A DNA stretch of 64,000 nt, taken from NCBI RefSeq assembly GCF_002865645.1, contig NW_020194594.1, positions 496,001 through 560,000 on the forward strand, read 5' to 3'. Under the pieces are notes generated by a model. That model ran no database searches. It worked only from the letters and a program-made list of their open reading frames with translations, and was not told where the DNA came from. Source of the DNA: Hyaloscypha bicolor E (lineage: Eukaryota; Ascomycota; Leotiomycetes; Helotiales; Hyaloscyphaceae). This document shows positions 22,840 through 33,661 of the stretch, one piece after another. How positions within the stretch are numbered: position 1 is the first letter of the stretch; the number at the start of each line of letters is the position of its first letter. The position numbers and the translations under genes are program-made.

Positions 22840-23634
22840 ATGCCCCTGTACGTGTCGCAAATCGTTGCCATTGTAGCGGAAGCAAAAGCCAGGGGTTGCA
22901 ATTTGCACCACTTGATGCAAGCCTTTCACAAATCCATAGAAATAGGCACTTGGATGATCTGTGAAAGCCGGAATAGATTTTGCATGCACGAGTACTCTAT
23001 CGAACGCCGAATCTGGCTCATACTGTGTATGCCCAACCCCTCCCCATCCACTTGAAGCGGAATCTGATTCTCTGCAGTTGGCCACACTGATGCCAAGCCG
23101 TTCCCTGGCGTCAATCCATTGATCGAGTATAACCTGAAGTACCAGCAGCTTCAAGAAGCACGACAGGCTTATGAGGATAAAGGCCAAGAGCTTGACAACA
23201 AGCTCGAACTCATCAAGAAGCTCTCTGACGAGGCGATGGAGATTCAGGATGCATCCATAGAGAAGCAACGAAAGATGTATAAGTGGGTATACAGAGCAAT
23301 CACCGTCGACGTGGTGATCACCGGACTGTATTATGGTCATCTCAATGGTTTTAACCAGCATGAGGAACACACGTATCTGATGCAAATCCGGATGGCAATG
23401 CGACGGATCATCACTCGTTTGGGTGTTGGCATTACCCAGATGCAGAGGGAGCATCAGGAGAAGCTCAATGCTCTTAGGAAGCTCAAGGTTGAAGTGGATA
23501 GGCTTGATGTGGAGATTTCTGATAAGGAGGCCGAGTTGGAGAGAATACGCGCGGAGTGGAAGGAGGTCCGAGCCACTTTCTACAGTGTCAAAAAGCCACA
23601 ATACGGAGAGCAGGTTCGCCGGGAGGTGCGCTGA
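22840..23634 (+). CDS. coiled-coil protein of a lineage-specific family
   Basis: Two exons, 22840-23026 and 23078-23634 (intron donor GTATGC, branch CTGAT, acceptor TCTGCAG); the joined frame is 247 residues. The N-terminal 75 residues carry SQI at 6-8, His30, His50, ER at 55-56, Trp59 and FPG at 71-73, followed by NPL. From about residue 80 onward it is almost all coiled coil (LQEARQAYEDKGQELDNKLE; later KLKVEVDRLDVEISDKEAEL). The tail is short and basic. The intron falls inside Phe63, phase 1, exactly where the gene at 6370-7428 has one (Phe103). A longer minus-strand frame overlaps but lacks any motif and is taken as a shadow. Function unknown. Confidence 0.7.
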
Positions 23635-24474
23635 CTGCGGAATAGTTGCGAATACAATGGTGCTTTTCTATCTCTGTTTGTCTGAAATTATCTTGCATGG
23701 TTGTGACTTGCTCTGGCTTCATTGCGGAAGAAGTGCTCGCTTACATTGCTTGATTCTTACATGAATGTATACATTGAGTTCTTGAGTAATTTAGAAGACT
23801 CGAAAAACTCCATGGATTGCAGAGAGTCGAGGTTTTCATTATTGGACAGACCTCCACAGGGGACGAATGGGCCTGGATGGCACCAAAGGAGTCTCGGAGG
23901 TCGTGTGAATCTGCATTGAGAGCCGAGAATGGTCTGAATAGACCCTCCTTGCCTGCAGTATGCAAGAAACAAGTTCATCTGGCCATTGAAGGCCAGCCCA
24001 GATCTTCTTCAAGTCGACGACCAGCTAAAGCTAGCTCAGCATCAATGCATTAAAATGAATCAACAGGGTGAGACCGATTACCGAAGGCCAGCTAAGCATC
24101 CCTATCACCCACAAAATCCAGAGAGATCACAATCCGTATTTTGAAACCGTATCGATTAGCTTCGGGAGAATATTGAAGATATTGAGTTGTATTTTCGAGG
24201 GCCAAATCCGAGCAATGGGGAAATTTAAGGTTGAATTGAAAGAGACATTGCACATACGCAGAGGAGGCGTTCTCGTCCACTCTCATCTCTGCACCCCCTC
24301 TCCTCGGAATCTCTGAATAAGTAGATAAATAAACCTCCATTCAAGATCCCATCCCCACTGTTCAACCTTCTAAGCATCGATCTTTTTCCTTCCACTACTG
24401 CCGCTTCCAGCATCATCAACAGCACCTCCACTGCGTGCTGTTCCACTTCATCCCGGTTAATAACATCGGCAAGC
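23635..24474. other. intergenic, nothing recognised
   Basis: Short frames on both strands without domain or splice support. Confidence 0.4.
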
Positions 24475-24789
24475 TTAACCATGTGTCCTCTTCGATCTCG
24501 CAAGTATTTCCATACACATGCTTGAAAAGCCCGTTGCGGGAAGGGAAGCTTCCGGACACTTCCGGCAAGTCTTGTCCAACAGAATCTTTGGAATGATCGC
24601 TACGTAGGTATCGTCCTCCAGTTTCCCGAGTTTAGGTTGGCCCTCGTCCGCGAGAAGGCACATCTCTTCGCTCGCGTAGCCTCCATTTTCCCCCAGCTCT
24701 TTGTCTTTTTGATCTCCAAACCCCGGGATCATAGTAGTCCTAATCCATGGCTCCATCATAATGCCTGAAACTACAGAACCTGTCTTCAT
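24475..24789 (-). CDS. hypothetical, possibly 3' exon
   Basis: A 104-codon minus-strand frame with an ATG at 24789 and an acidic, Gly/Glu-rich composition; it ends in a Cys-containing basic stretch (CRKCPEASLP). It overlaps the end of the frame at 24786-25252 by a few bases and may be a later exon of the same gene, but I could not find a splice that joins them. No family recognised. Confidence 0.27.
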   Translation of the reverse strand: MKTGSVVSGIMMEPWIRTTMIPGFGDQKDKELGENGGYASEEMCLLADEGQPKLGKLEDDTYVAIIPKILLDKTCRKCPEASLPATGFSSMCMEILARSKRTHG

Positions 24790-25252
24790 TCTTCTGGGAG
24801 TTGTTGTTGTAGAGAGTTGGATCCGTAATGAGGCTTGTCGTCTGGGTCGCCGTGTGATTTTTCTTGTTCATTCATCCTTCTCCTCCCCCCTTCCAATATC
24901 ACAGATCCCCAACCCATACTTCCCGGCGACTTCATTCCCAATATCGTCAACTCACTTTCATCCTGTCTGCATCCACGCCCCCTGACCTCTTTGATACCGA
25001 ATCGGTCATCGTCATCTACCGTCCTTACCGAAAGGTCGACTCTTCGAGGGTTGAAGCACATTCTAGAGGGATGTGGGAAGGTGTAACCGCCGTGATTGTT
25101 CGATACTTCCATCCGATCAGTTCAGGGTGTCCAACAAAGGGCTTCTCTCCTCGTTTGGCTCGCCGGAGCCGCTTTTGGCACGGCCATGGAAAGGCATCTT
25201 CAAAGTGAATTTGGCAGAGCAGAGCCTCGTCACCGGAAAATCTTAATTCCAA
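24786..25252 (-). CDS. hypothetical two-exon protein
   Basis: Minus-strand frame starting near 25252, with a 44-nt intron (donor GTATCG, acceptor CTCTAG) joining the segments ELIGWK and MCFNPRRVDL in the right phase. The result is acidic and Gly/Arg-rich, without a known domain, ending in a Gln/Asn-rich tail. The start codon is uncertain. It could equally be one part of a longer gene running to 24475. Confidence 0.28.
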
Positions 25253-25433
25253 GTCCTAGCCTCCTCGGTTGGAATCCCACAACCAAAACAAAGCCGAGCC
25301 TTGATAATTATTTGCTCCCGGCCCGACCATTCTTCCCTTTGACACGAACAGCCAATCGGCGACGAAACCGACACAACCTGTCTAACGCAAAACACTCTAG
25401 CTCATTCGACCAACCCGCTGCAGAGCAATCAGC

Positions 25434-26810
25434 ATGGCTTCACAAAGACCAGAACGTCTGCTTGTAGACACGCAGATCGCCTTTCTCCAAAACATCCTCA
25501 AAACCCAAGATGTCAAGATCGACTTTGAAGAGCGTGTCCTATCCATGCTCCAGTCATCCCTCGAGTACAAGGAGACGACAGATCACGTTCTTTTTGAGGA
25601 GGTAGAAGAAGCCGAAGAATCCAACGTAGAGCAGATGATGAATGAGGGCGAGGATGAGGAAAGCGAGCCCGCGATGGAGGTTTCTGAACGTGTGGAAACT
25701 ATGGTAGCAGAGACTCGCGCTTACCAGGAATGTCAACAACAAGTTCAAGGTGATGTTAGTGATGCGGTCTTGGAGACTGGAACGGAGGGAGACGAAGGTC
25801 ACGAGGGCGATGAAGATATGGGGAACATTGAAGAAGATAGCGACGTAGGAGGCGCTGGTGACGGTATGTTACACTTTCAACTATTAAAGCTATGGAACTA
25901 ACATGCCTCAGATGACGGAGAGGCTGACGATGAACTAGACGGAAATGGCATGAATGAGATCGAGACATCGGGAGACGAGTCAACCGAATCCGATTCAAAC
26001 ACCTCCTCCCCCCAAAACCACGCTACTGCCATCCCAACAAACGTTGGTTTGAGTAGTCAAGGTGTCCACAATTATCAGCACAATGACTCCGACTCCGACT
26101 TCGACCTTGCAGCCTTTCGTGCCGCACATGTAAAGCCCAAGTACGGAGAAAAGGCCCCTGCTGGAGATCCAAGGGAACGTCTGTTTTGCGACCACCCAGG
26201 TCATCCACGCCTCTGCAAGCACCAAGGTCTGATGAGCGAGACGGAGGGAAGTGAGAGTGACAGCAATGACAGCACGATCGACGACGCAAGTATGGGACAT
26301 TCCAGCGACAACGAGCCATTCGACGGCAGCGGCGGAGACAATGATGAAGATCAAACCGCGGTCGAAGAGCAAAAGGAGCGCCTCCGAACCAAGATTGCAG
26401 AGAAGGAAGCCAGACTTGCTAATTTGAAGGCCTGCAGAGATGAGCTCAATGAAGTACTTCTGCCGGAGATTGCGAGGTTGACGGAAGCCATGGCAACGGG
26501 GGGAAAACTCAAGGAGTTGCAAAGCAAAGGATATTTGACCATGGTCGAGGACTATGCTTCGGACCAGAAGCAGATTCAAGATTTCGTGGCTAAATATGAT
26601 ACCGCTGAGGAGGTTAGGGAGGAAGTTGAGGAGAAGGTAGAAAGCGAGGATACGACGGCGATAGAGGCAACCGAAAGTCAGCTTGCGACTCTAGAAGTTC
26701 AAGGTGCTGCGGGTACATTAACGATGGCGACTATTGGTGACAAGAAGCGAGATCGAGGCGATGATGAGGGAGATATGGGCATGTCCAAGAAGAGCCGAAA
26801 GGACCATTGA
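25434..26810 (+). CDS. acidic coiled-coil protein, probably nuclear
   Basis: Two exons, 25434-25863 and 25912-26810 (48-nt intron, donor GTATGT, branch CTAAC, acceptor CTCAG), 442 residues. Residues 1-50 are helical. Residues about 55-185 are extremely acidic (Glu, Asp, Gly, Ser). A middle segment has a His/Cys patch (LFCDHPGHPRLCKHQ). Residues about 300-400 form a coiled coil rich in Glu, Leu and Lys. The C-terminus is basic (KKRDRG ... KKSRKDH), like a bipartite nuclear signal. The CDHPGHPRLCKH patch could bind a metal, but I know no family with it. Role unknown; an acidic scaffold or chaperone-like nuclear protein is a guess. Confidence 0.68.
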
Positions 26811-27057
26811 AGTTCACTACGTGTTTGGAACATTGGACCCGATTCGTCTGAAGATTGCAGTGCGGAATTGGGAAGTAGCGATGGAGGAATGACTAGCACT
26901 TGCGTATTTTGTAAATTACTGTATGTTGAATTACCGAATGTAATCGATACCAAGAAAACAATGAAGGGTCACGGTCATGGGCAAGATGAGGACCAAATCA
27001 CCCATAGAACGAGGGAACAATGTGAAGCTTTGTAAAGAAAGGTTGCTCCATTCTCTC

Positions 27058-28286
27058 CTAATCGAATTTCAAGCCTCCTGAACTAAAAGGATACTGTGGA
27101 GCCTGATGACTCTCTCTTTGGCATCTCGAGCACGGCTGATCGCCAAAGGGCCAGTCGTGGGTGTTGCTACCACAGTTTCGGCAGGAAGCTGAGGGGTGGC
27201 GTGGGACCCTACCTCTTTCCCGGAAGTCACCTTCGAATCGTGTGTATTGAGAGAATGATTGCTCCTTAAGGTATGCTACACTGACAGATGGTAGTGCTCC
27301 AAGGTATTGTGCTCCACGGAGGTTCATTCGTCCCTGTCTAGTTGAGATCATGGACCAAGGAGGTTTGCTGAGGCCATTGTCGGGGAAGCTTGAGGACGTT
27401 TGCGGAATGCTGGGAAAATCAGGGGCGGAGGGTAGTACGGCATGGTTGACTACTTGGTGGTGTGGATTCTCCAATGGAGAGTGCAGTTGGAGCAGCCCGC
27501 AGTTGGTCTTGTTGTCTATGAACCATTGTAACAGGAAGTCGCGGTACTTTGTAGAAGTGGAAAATTTGACGCCGATTTGGTTTGAAATCAGATGCTGTCT
27601 GTCCGTGAGGCGAAGTCTTCTTAGAAGCACTGGGCTTTTCTAAATAAGTTGTTGAGCTGGCAAATGGCTCAGTTACCCGCGGCAGCTGAACATTGCACTG
27701 AGGGGACGTCCAAGGGATGAACCTGAGAACCAATCCTTTCCGGATTCGCCCAGCTGGGATCCTGTACTTGTTCATCAACGGTTTGGAAAATCCTGACCTT
27801 CTTCCTTGCAGCCGCGAATTGGCAAGTTTGTAGGTATCGGTCGAGGAGCGCCTATTTCTCGGGATTGAGGAATCGGAAGTCTCGCACAGATCTCAGAGGC
27901 GGGTTGCCGGCTTTTTTCACAACCATCACAAACCATAAGTTCGATGCATTGAGATTCTGTGCCTTTTGATTTCCTCGAAGCGGTCGATCTGGGCATCGGT
28001 CGATGTTGTGTTTGGTAGTATTGCACAGAGGGCATCCAACGAGGAAACCGTATACATCGACCTTGCGAGTGCAGTCCGGAGTTCATGGCCCTTCTGGGAA
28101 CAAGCACCGCAATAGCGTACTGGATCGATTGGTTTTTGGACTGCTTCTGCTATGATCTCTTGTTGAGTCTTGGCCTTCTGTGTGACCTTCTGTCCGGGCG
28201 CGGCGATTTGAGGGAAAGAGGGCGGTTGATGCGTTCATGGGGTTTGACCATGATCGGTATTGGATGTAGCGGGAACGGTAGGACAA
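27058..28286 (-). pseudogene. CCHC zinc-knuckle gene with frame breaks
   Basis: Three good zinc-knuckle pieces lie in order on the minus strand: RYCGACSQKGHELRT at about 28,110-28,070, CPLCNTTKHNIDRC at about 28,010, and CRNCGSNTHDWPFGDQPCSRC near 27,170-27,105. The first knuckle loses its last Cys because the frame shifts at about 28,074; one extra base would restore it. A TAG at 27852-27854 sits where Gln would fit, and the frame shifts again near 27,540. An intron (donor GTAACT, acceptor TTTAG) at about 27,680-27,638 joins two segments correctly. Exact ends unknown. Related in type to the zinc-knuckle genes at 129 and 1752. Some breaks could be real introns I missed. Confidence 0.5.
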
Positions 28287-28814
28287 GCAGCCAGCTCAGG
28301 AATGATGTTCAGTGACTCCATATCTCCAGAAATAGGAGGTGTGCCGGTGGACGGTGGCGTCATAGAAGGAGCGATTGGAGGAGGGCAGGGCTCGATTCCC
28401 GGGAATGGCTGTTCTGGCCCTAGATTTTATTAGTACCTGATTTTTCTCCAATGTCCCAAAAGCTGCTAAAAGAATGAACACCACATCTGATACTCAGCCC
28501 TGTGCTGTTGTACTTTGGGCGTCATATTAGGACAGGAGGTGTGAAGGTGAAGGAGGCGGTCACGATAGTACTCGTGCACCTTGACGAATCACAGCTTCTC
28601 CTCTGCTGCCTTTTAGCGCATGGTCCCAAATTGAGACGGATATTCCATGCTGGGTGATATAATCACGAACTAGGTGTGGGGGTCGGTCGGCATTGTTCTG
28701 GCAAACGTTGGTTGAATTTGAAGATGTTTTCTAGCGAGATCGCGTGGTTTGAAGCACGCGTAGCTCGGGCGGTGAATATATTTCTAGAACCAGACCTCGA
28801 AAGTAGCCACACTT
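28287..28814. other. intergenic left of Ginger-like element
   Basis: May contain the 5' part of the broken zinc-knuckle gene. Otherwise no feature recognised. Bases 28815-28818 (CTTC) are the left target duplication of the next element. Confidence 0.4.
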
Positions 28815-28818
28815 CTTC

Positions 28819-31800
28819 TGTTCACGCCCGTTCGTCAATACGAGCGGTTTACCAATCGGGTGCTACGATTGGTCAATCGGCCTTCCGATTAATCAATCGT
28901 AGCTCCCATTGATCAATAGGAAATGGAATACGATTCGCAAGCCACAGTGGGTCCCGATTGATCAATAAGGGGGCCGATTGATCAATCGAATGGCCGATTA
29001 ATCAATCGGGTAATATTGGGGTTTCGGGGCTGAGGAGGCTGAAACCCTTTAGTTCTCAGTATGTAATAATATATCCTCAAGACTAATAGCTGAAACCCTT
29101 TAGTTCTCAGTATGTAATAGGGGTAAAGACACTTCTCCAGAGCTTCTAGATATGTATAGGGCCTCTGCTCCCTTTTTACTACCTAGACACAGTTCACAGC
29201 ACATAGTTCACAGCACAAGCACCTACTTTCCAAGCACAATTACTGATTCTATATATCTCCCAATCAATTACCTTACTTCCAATATGTCTCTTTCAACCCT
29301 TCGTTCATCTCCAGCCCCACGTACACCTCGTCAACGTGTCTATGGCCGAGCAGAGCAATATTTTGATATTACTGCACCAGGAGCACGTTCCTCTGGCACT
29401 CAGTTTTTGCCCTCCCCTATTACTGAAGACCCTACTAATAATTGGTCCGCTAAAGACGAAGCTGCGTGGGATCAAAGGCTTGCTAAGGGCGGTAGTAGGA
29501 AAATTCTTACTGCTAGGAAGCGTATGGATATCAGATAGTGGTTGCAAAATCCTGATGCTTCACTCCCTAGTGGAACAAAAGCAGAGAAGCGCTACCAGGC
29601 TAATATTAAGCACGAATCCCAATTATACGAGCTTCAGGATAATCAGGTATATCGTAAGGAATACCACGATACCCGCCGCGATGAGATTATTCCAGCCCGG
29701 TATACCCTTTGCTATAATAATGCCTTTGAGGTTTTGATTACTATTCATGAGAAATTAATGCATACAGGTAGTACCCCTTGAATTTACTAATTTTTATACT
29801 AATAACCTATATAATAGCCTTTAATACTATATTTGAGCATACAAGACGTATTTGGCATGGCCCATCCCGTGACGACCACGCTTGGATAAGTGCCCGCTGT
29901 GCTTACTGTAATAAGGAAAAGGCTCAGAAGAATCCTAAGGGGATTACACCTATCCAATCTCATTATCCTGGCGAGCGTATGGTTCTGGATTTAATGGATT
30001 TTCGTGTAAGTATCCCTTAAGTCATGTGATTTACCTCTATATTCCTGTATTTCCTGCATTTCCTGCATTTCGTGCGTTTCGTGCGTTTTTAAGCTTTTCC
30101 TGCGATTTTCGCGATTCCTGTAATTTTCGTAAATTCCGAACCTTTTTATTCACACTTTATTAATACTATAGTATTACTATTACTAATACTATTATAGCAT
30201 GATCGGGACGGAGAATATACGTGGATCTGGTAATTAAAATGCCACTTTTCCAAGTTCGTATGGATCCGTGGGCTTAAGGCTAAGACTGCGGACGAAGCTG
30301 CGGACGAGCTTATTAAATGGCTAAATAATAACGGGTATATTTCCATTTTAGCCTGTAATAATAGGGGTGAGTTTAAGGGGAAAATGATTGAGATTTGCAA
30401 GAAGAGAGGGATAAAGATTATTCGCGGACGAGCTTATTACCATCAATCTCAGGGCTCTATTGAAGTGGCTAATCGAATCTTCAAAAAACGACTACGGGCC
30501 GCACGAGCGGATACTAGTATCCAATCGTGGATACAGTTACTTCCTTTAATCGCATGGGTAATTAATACCACAGCTACACCAGCTCTTCCTAAGGGAAATA
30601 CACCATACGAGGCCTGGTTTGGACAAAAGCCACCTACTGATTTCCTAGACCATAAGGAGAGTGCTCGCCGCGCACGTGCGGCCCTAGGGGCTATAGGGCC
30701 TATGGAAGGTACTACTGAGAGTAGCGCTTCTGGAGAGGATGGAGAGGATAGAAAGAATAGAGAGAATAAAGAGAATAGAGAGAATGGAGAGGATAGCTTT
30801 TTCGTGGATAAGGAAGCAGAACAGGAGGAAGTAGCTGAGGAGATGATTTTATCTGAGCTAACTAGGAGGGTTGCGGAGCATATGAGAAAATAGAAGGAGA
30901 ATATAGTAAAGAGAGCGAATTCCAAAGCTCTTGAATATGATATTTGTGATGGCAGGAATAAAGCAATGGAACGATGCTCAAAGATCAATGATTTCCAATG
31001 TCCTACAGAATCTAAAGCTAAGGAGAGAAGGAGTGAGGTGTGGCAGTGGATAAGTAGGTATGGCCAAGACCATTGAAACGCCGAGCTTTGGAAGCGAGCT
31101 TGGTTTGAACCATAGCTTGGAATCTTAGCTGAAACCAACCCCTTTGGCTGAAACTACGTCTGTATTAACCATGTGACACCATCCGTCACAATATTCAAGA
31201 GATTGCAACCCTCCAGATCCCAAAGCAATACAGATTCGGTACGGAAATGGCTAGAATTCCAGTAAGAGTTCTGGAAAAGACTCCAAAGGTATGTAGTTTA
31301 TAAGCCTTACTTTTAATAAAAGCTAATTAAAATAGGGCTACCGCTTAGCTACTAAGTATGGCGAGCTTACTACTCTCTGGCCGCATAGTGCCCTCAATAA
31401 AATCACCTCCCAATCAACTTATCCTGATTTACCTACTACTGGTGCAACCCACAAGAGGGATAAAATCACCCTCCCTAAAGCGGTAGCAAAGGAGAATAAT
31501 CGTGGTTCAATTGCATCAGTTCAGAAGGCTGGAAGAGCATCTGAGAGAGCAAAGAAGAGAGTAGCTGAGGAGCAAGCACGTGAGAATGGAGCTAGAGAAG
31601 GAGGAGAATCAGGTGATCAAGTGGAGGGGAGGGTACCAAAAAGGGCTAGGGTAGCTATAGGAGCGCCTAGACGTAGTAGGAGGCATGTATAGTAAAGCTT
31701 TTGCTATTCCCGAGACCTCAATATTAGCCGATTGATCAATCGGCCCCCTTATTAATCAATCGGGACCCACTGTGGCTTGCGAATCGTATTCCATTTCCTA

Positions 31801-31898
31801 TTGATCAATGGGAGCTACGATTGATTAATCGGAAGGCCGATTGACCAATCGTAGCGCCCGATTGGTAAACCGCTCGTATTGACGAACGGGCGTGAACA
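28819..31898 (+). mobile_element. Ginger-like integrase-encoding DNA transposon
   Basis: A 3,080-bp element bounded by long terminal inverted repeats: 28819 to about 29028 and about 31709 to 31898. The outer ~170 bp of the two repeats differ at about two positions; the left copy has some 20 bp extra. They begin TGTTCACGCCCG and end with its complement (...GTGAACA), and contain several palindromes of the type CCGATTGATCAATCGG. The flanks are a 4-bp direct repeat CTTC (28815-28818, 31899-31902). Inside is a retroviral-type integrase gene but no reverse transcriptase, protease or Gag. Inverted ends of the form TGT...ACA, a 4-bp duplication and a Gypsy-like integrase are the published features of Ginger transposons. 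Near-identity of the ends suggests a rather recent insertion. Confidence 0.85.
29284..31692 (+). pseudogene. Ginger-type integrase/transposase, inactivated
   Basis: The frame starts at ATG 29284. It continues past a TAG at 29536-29538 into an HHCC zinc domain (HEKLMHTG ... CAYC) with an intron between, then the first catalytic Asp region (ERMVLDLMDF) ending at a GTAAGT donor near 30006. After the acceptor at about 30200 comes DRDGEYTWIW, a TAA at 30231-30233, then the core. Where integrases have SDNG, this copy has CNNR: the second catalytic Asp is Asn (AAT at 30357-30359). The catalytic Glu is kept in QSQGSIEVANR. An acidic low-complexity stretch follows, then a C-terminal domain (ARIPVRVLEKTPK + intron + GYRLATKYGELTTLWP) and a basic tail ending at 31692. 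Two stops, one lost Asp and further stops near 30,895-31,150 make it inactive. Confidence 0.82.
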
Positions 31899-32191
31899 CT
31901 TCAAGATCCCAAGTAAGTTTCTTAGATGCGGAACAAGGCCTAGACGTCCGGAGTCTGCTGGTACACTCACGTATCCTCAAAGCTGAAGGTTCGAGAATTT
32001 TCTGGGACATTCCTCACTGTTGCCATTCCAAAGTATTTTCGCTCTTTTTTCCAAGAAGACCAAGGCCAAGCCCTTTTCAGTTCTCGAAGGTATCAAGTGC
32101 TCCTGAAGGGTCTGGAGCAATTATTTGGATCCATAGTGAAGAGACTGGCGCTAGAAGTCTAGGCATCAACGCTACCGGATTTACAGTGCGT

Positions 32192-33661
32192 CTAGCCCGG
32201 TTTCTTCCCATACACCACATGCCTATCACCATTAGCACAGCTCTTAAGATCTTCAAGTATCCCTTACATTTGTACATAAGCATGCACACGCCTATTTTCA
32301 ATATCCTTTCTCACATCCACAAGCAAGGATTCGACTTCTTCGGTCGACCAGCCTAGCCCTCTCGTCAACAAAGCTGTCGTCGAGTTCAGCCCCTCCAGTA
32401 AATCAAACTGAAACCAAAGACCCAACAACTTCAAATATGTATCCTTTGGCCAAGTATTTATTGGCCAGGGCAATATCTTTTCTTCAATATCAACGAATCC
32501 GATCTCTTCCATCCAACCCTTATATTGGTTCGTTCTAGTCCATGGTTTCCCAACTTTCTTTGCCCCCTCTTCAATCAACATGTTCCATTTCCATAGCGCG
32601 GTCCCATTTAAACTGTCGTCAACACATTTCATGGGAAAGTCAGCATCCTGCATTTCGAGGTAGCCTCCTGGTGCCAGTGCATCAAAAGCTCGTTTGAGGA
32701 CCGCTCGGTGGTCTTTAAAGCAGCTAATCAGGAGGCGACCGTGAATGAAGTCAAATTTCTGAGAGTATGTCCAGTGGTCTTCAATGTCGTCTATTTCGAA
32801 CGTGCAGTTTGCTGGAATACTAAACTCTGTCAGCCTCCTTCTACTACTTCCCTAGGGGCTCGCTGACAAGTTTGGTTGAATGGGGCTGAGGTCATTCCCT
32901 ATAACTTGTGCCGAAGGAAATCTAAATGCTGCAAGACTTCAACAGGTGTCAGGCAATTTTGGGTGAAGTCTCTCACCAAAATCTATCGCCCATATCCCAG
33001 TTCCCGTTCCCATATCCAAAACGTTTTGTGGATTGGGTTTTATTGGAGCCGGGAATAACTGGTCTTGGAGCGCAATACTCCAAACGTAGTGTTGCATATC
33101 TTGAAGACACCTTAGCAGGTCTCCCTGACAGTCGTTGACCAAACCGCACCTAATCTATCTTGCTCGATCTGTTGCAACCCGCTCACATCAGCAATTCTCC
33201 ATATATTCAACCAGGGTTTCTAACCTCATCGTTCGGCATAACATAGTCTGCAGTACCTATTCAGCAACCACACTCCCCTCAACCAATATGTGCCAACTCA
33301 CTGCCTTCCTTAAACCGATGGTATGTCCTCCCATTCTCAACCATATAGTCGTACACGCTCGACTGCACCGAGAATACAGAGGCTCTGCGATCTAATATCA
33401 ATTAAAGTTCGGAAGGTTCGGGGGAAGGACTGACGCCCGCGACAAATTAGCAATCGCAGAATCATTGTCCGTTGAATCGACCTTATCTGCAGTTAGTACA
33501 ACCTAGGACACGTCACAGGGGCTTCATACACTGATCATCCCGTCTACATACTCCACTGAGGTCTCAACAGGCTGGTATCCCTGCCGCGGGGGAGAGTGCG
33601 GACCAGGGGGAGGTTCTTCAATATCGCTTGCTGCCAGCGGACCACTCTGCGTGGACGACAT
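32192..33661 (-). CDS. LaeA-like SAM-dependent methyltransferase
   Basis: Nine exons fitted by hand: 33661-33532, 33486-33435, 33384-33302, 33256-33225, 33168-33150, 33099-32977, 32928-32868, 32819-32268, 32222-32192. All junctions keep phase and give exactly 360 residues. The order matches fungal LaeA-type (TAM-domain) methyltransferases: a Pro-rich disordered start; a YENGR-like motif (VENGRTYHRF); PNDE followed by EQDRLDMQHYVW; SAM-binding motif I VLDMGTGTGIWAIDF at about 132-146; VIGNDLSPIQPN; FEIDDIEDHW; the FIHGRLL segment; GGYLEMQD; and the typical end HVVYGKKPG. Likely a nuclear or cytosolic methyltransferase, either a regulator of secondary metabolism or a small-molecule enzyme. Its stop lies about 290 bp from the Ginger-like element. 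Well preserved. Confidence 0.9.

Noticed and set aside
22624..23601. 325-codon minus-strand frame
   Set aside because: Antisense to the coiled-coil gene at 22840-23634, which has motif and splice support; Leu-rich composition is the complement of Glu/Lys coiled-coil codons.
26023..26579. minus-strand frames over the acidic gene
   Set aside because: Shadows of the two-exon plus-strand gene at 25434-26810, which has clean splice signals.
30449..31138. 229-codon minus-strand frame
   Set aside because: Antisense to the integrase C-terminal region; Ser/Phe-rich shadow.
28819..31898. LTR retrotransposon
   Set aside because: Integrase alone might suggest it, but the ends are inverted, not direct, and no reverse transcriptase, RNase H or protease is seen.
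31243..33661. metabolite gene cluster around the LaeA-like gene
   Set aside because: Methyltransferase, Zn2Cys6 factor and MFS pump occur within 17 kb, but no polyketide, peptide or terpene synthase is present and relics lie between them.
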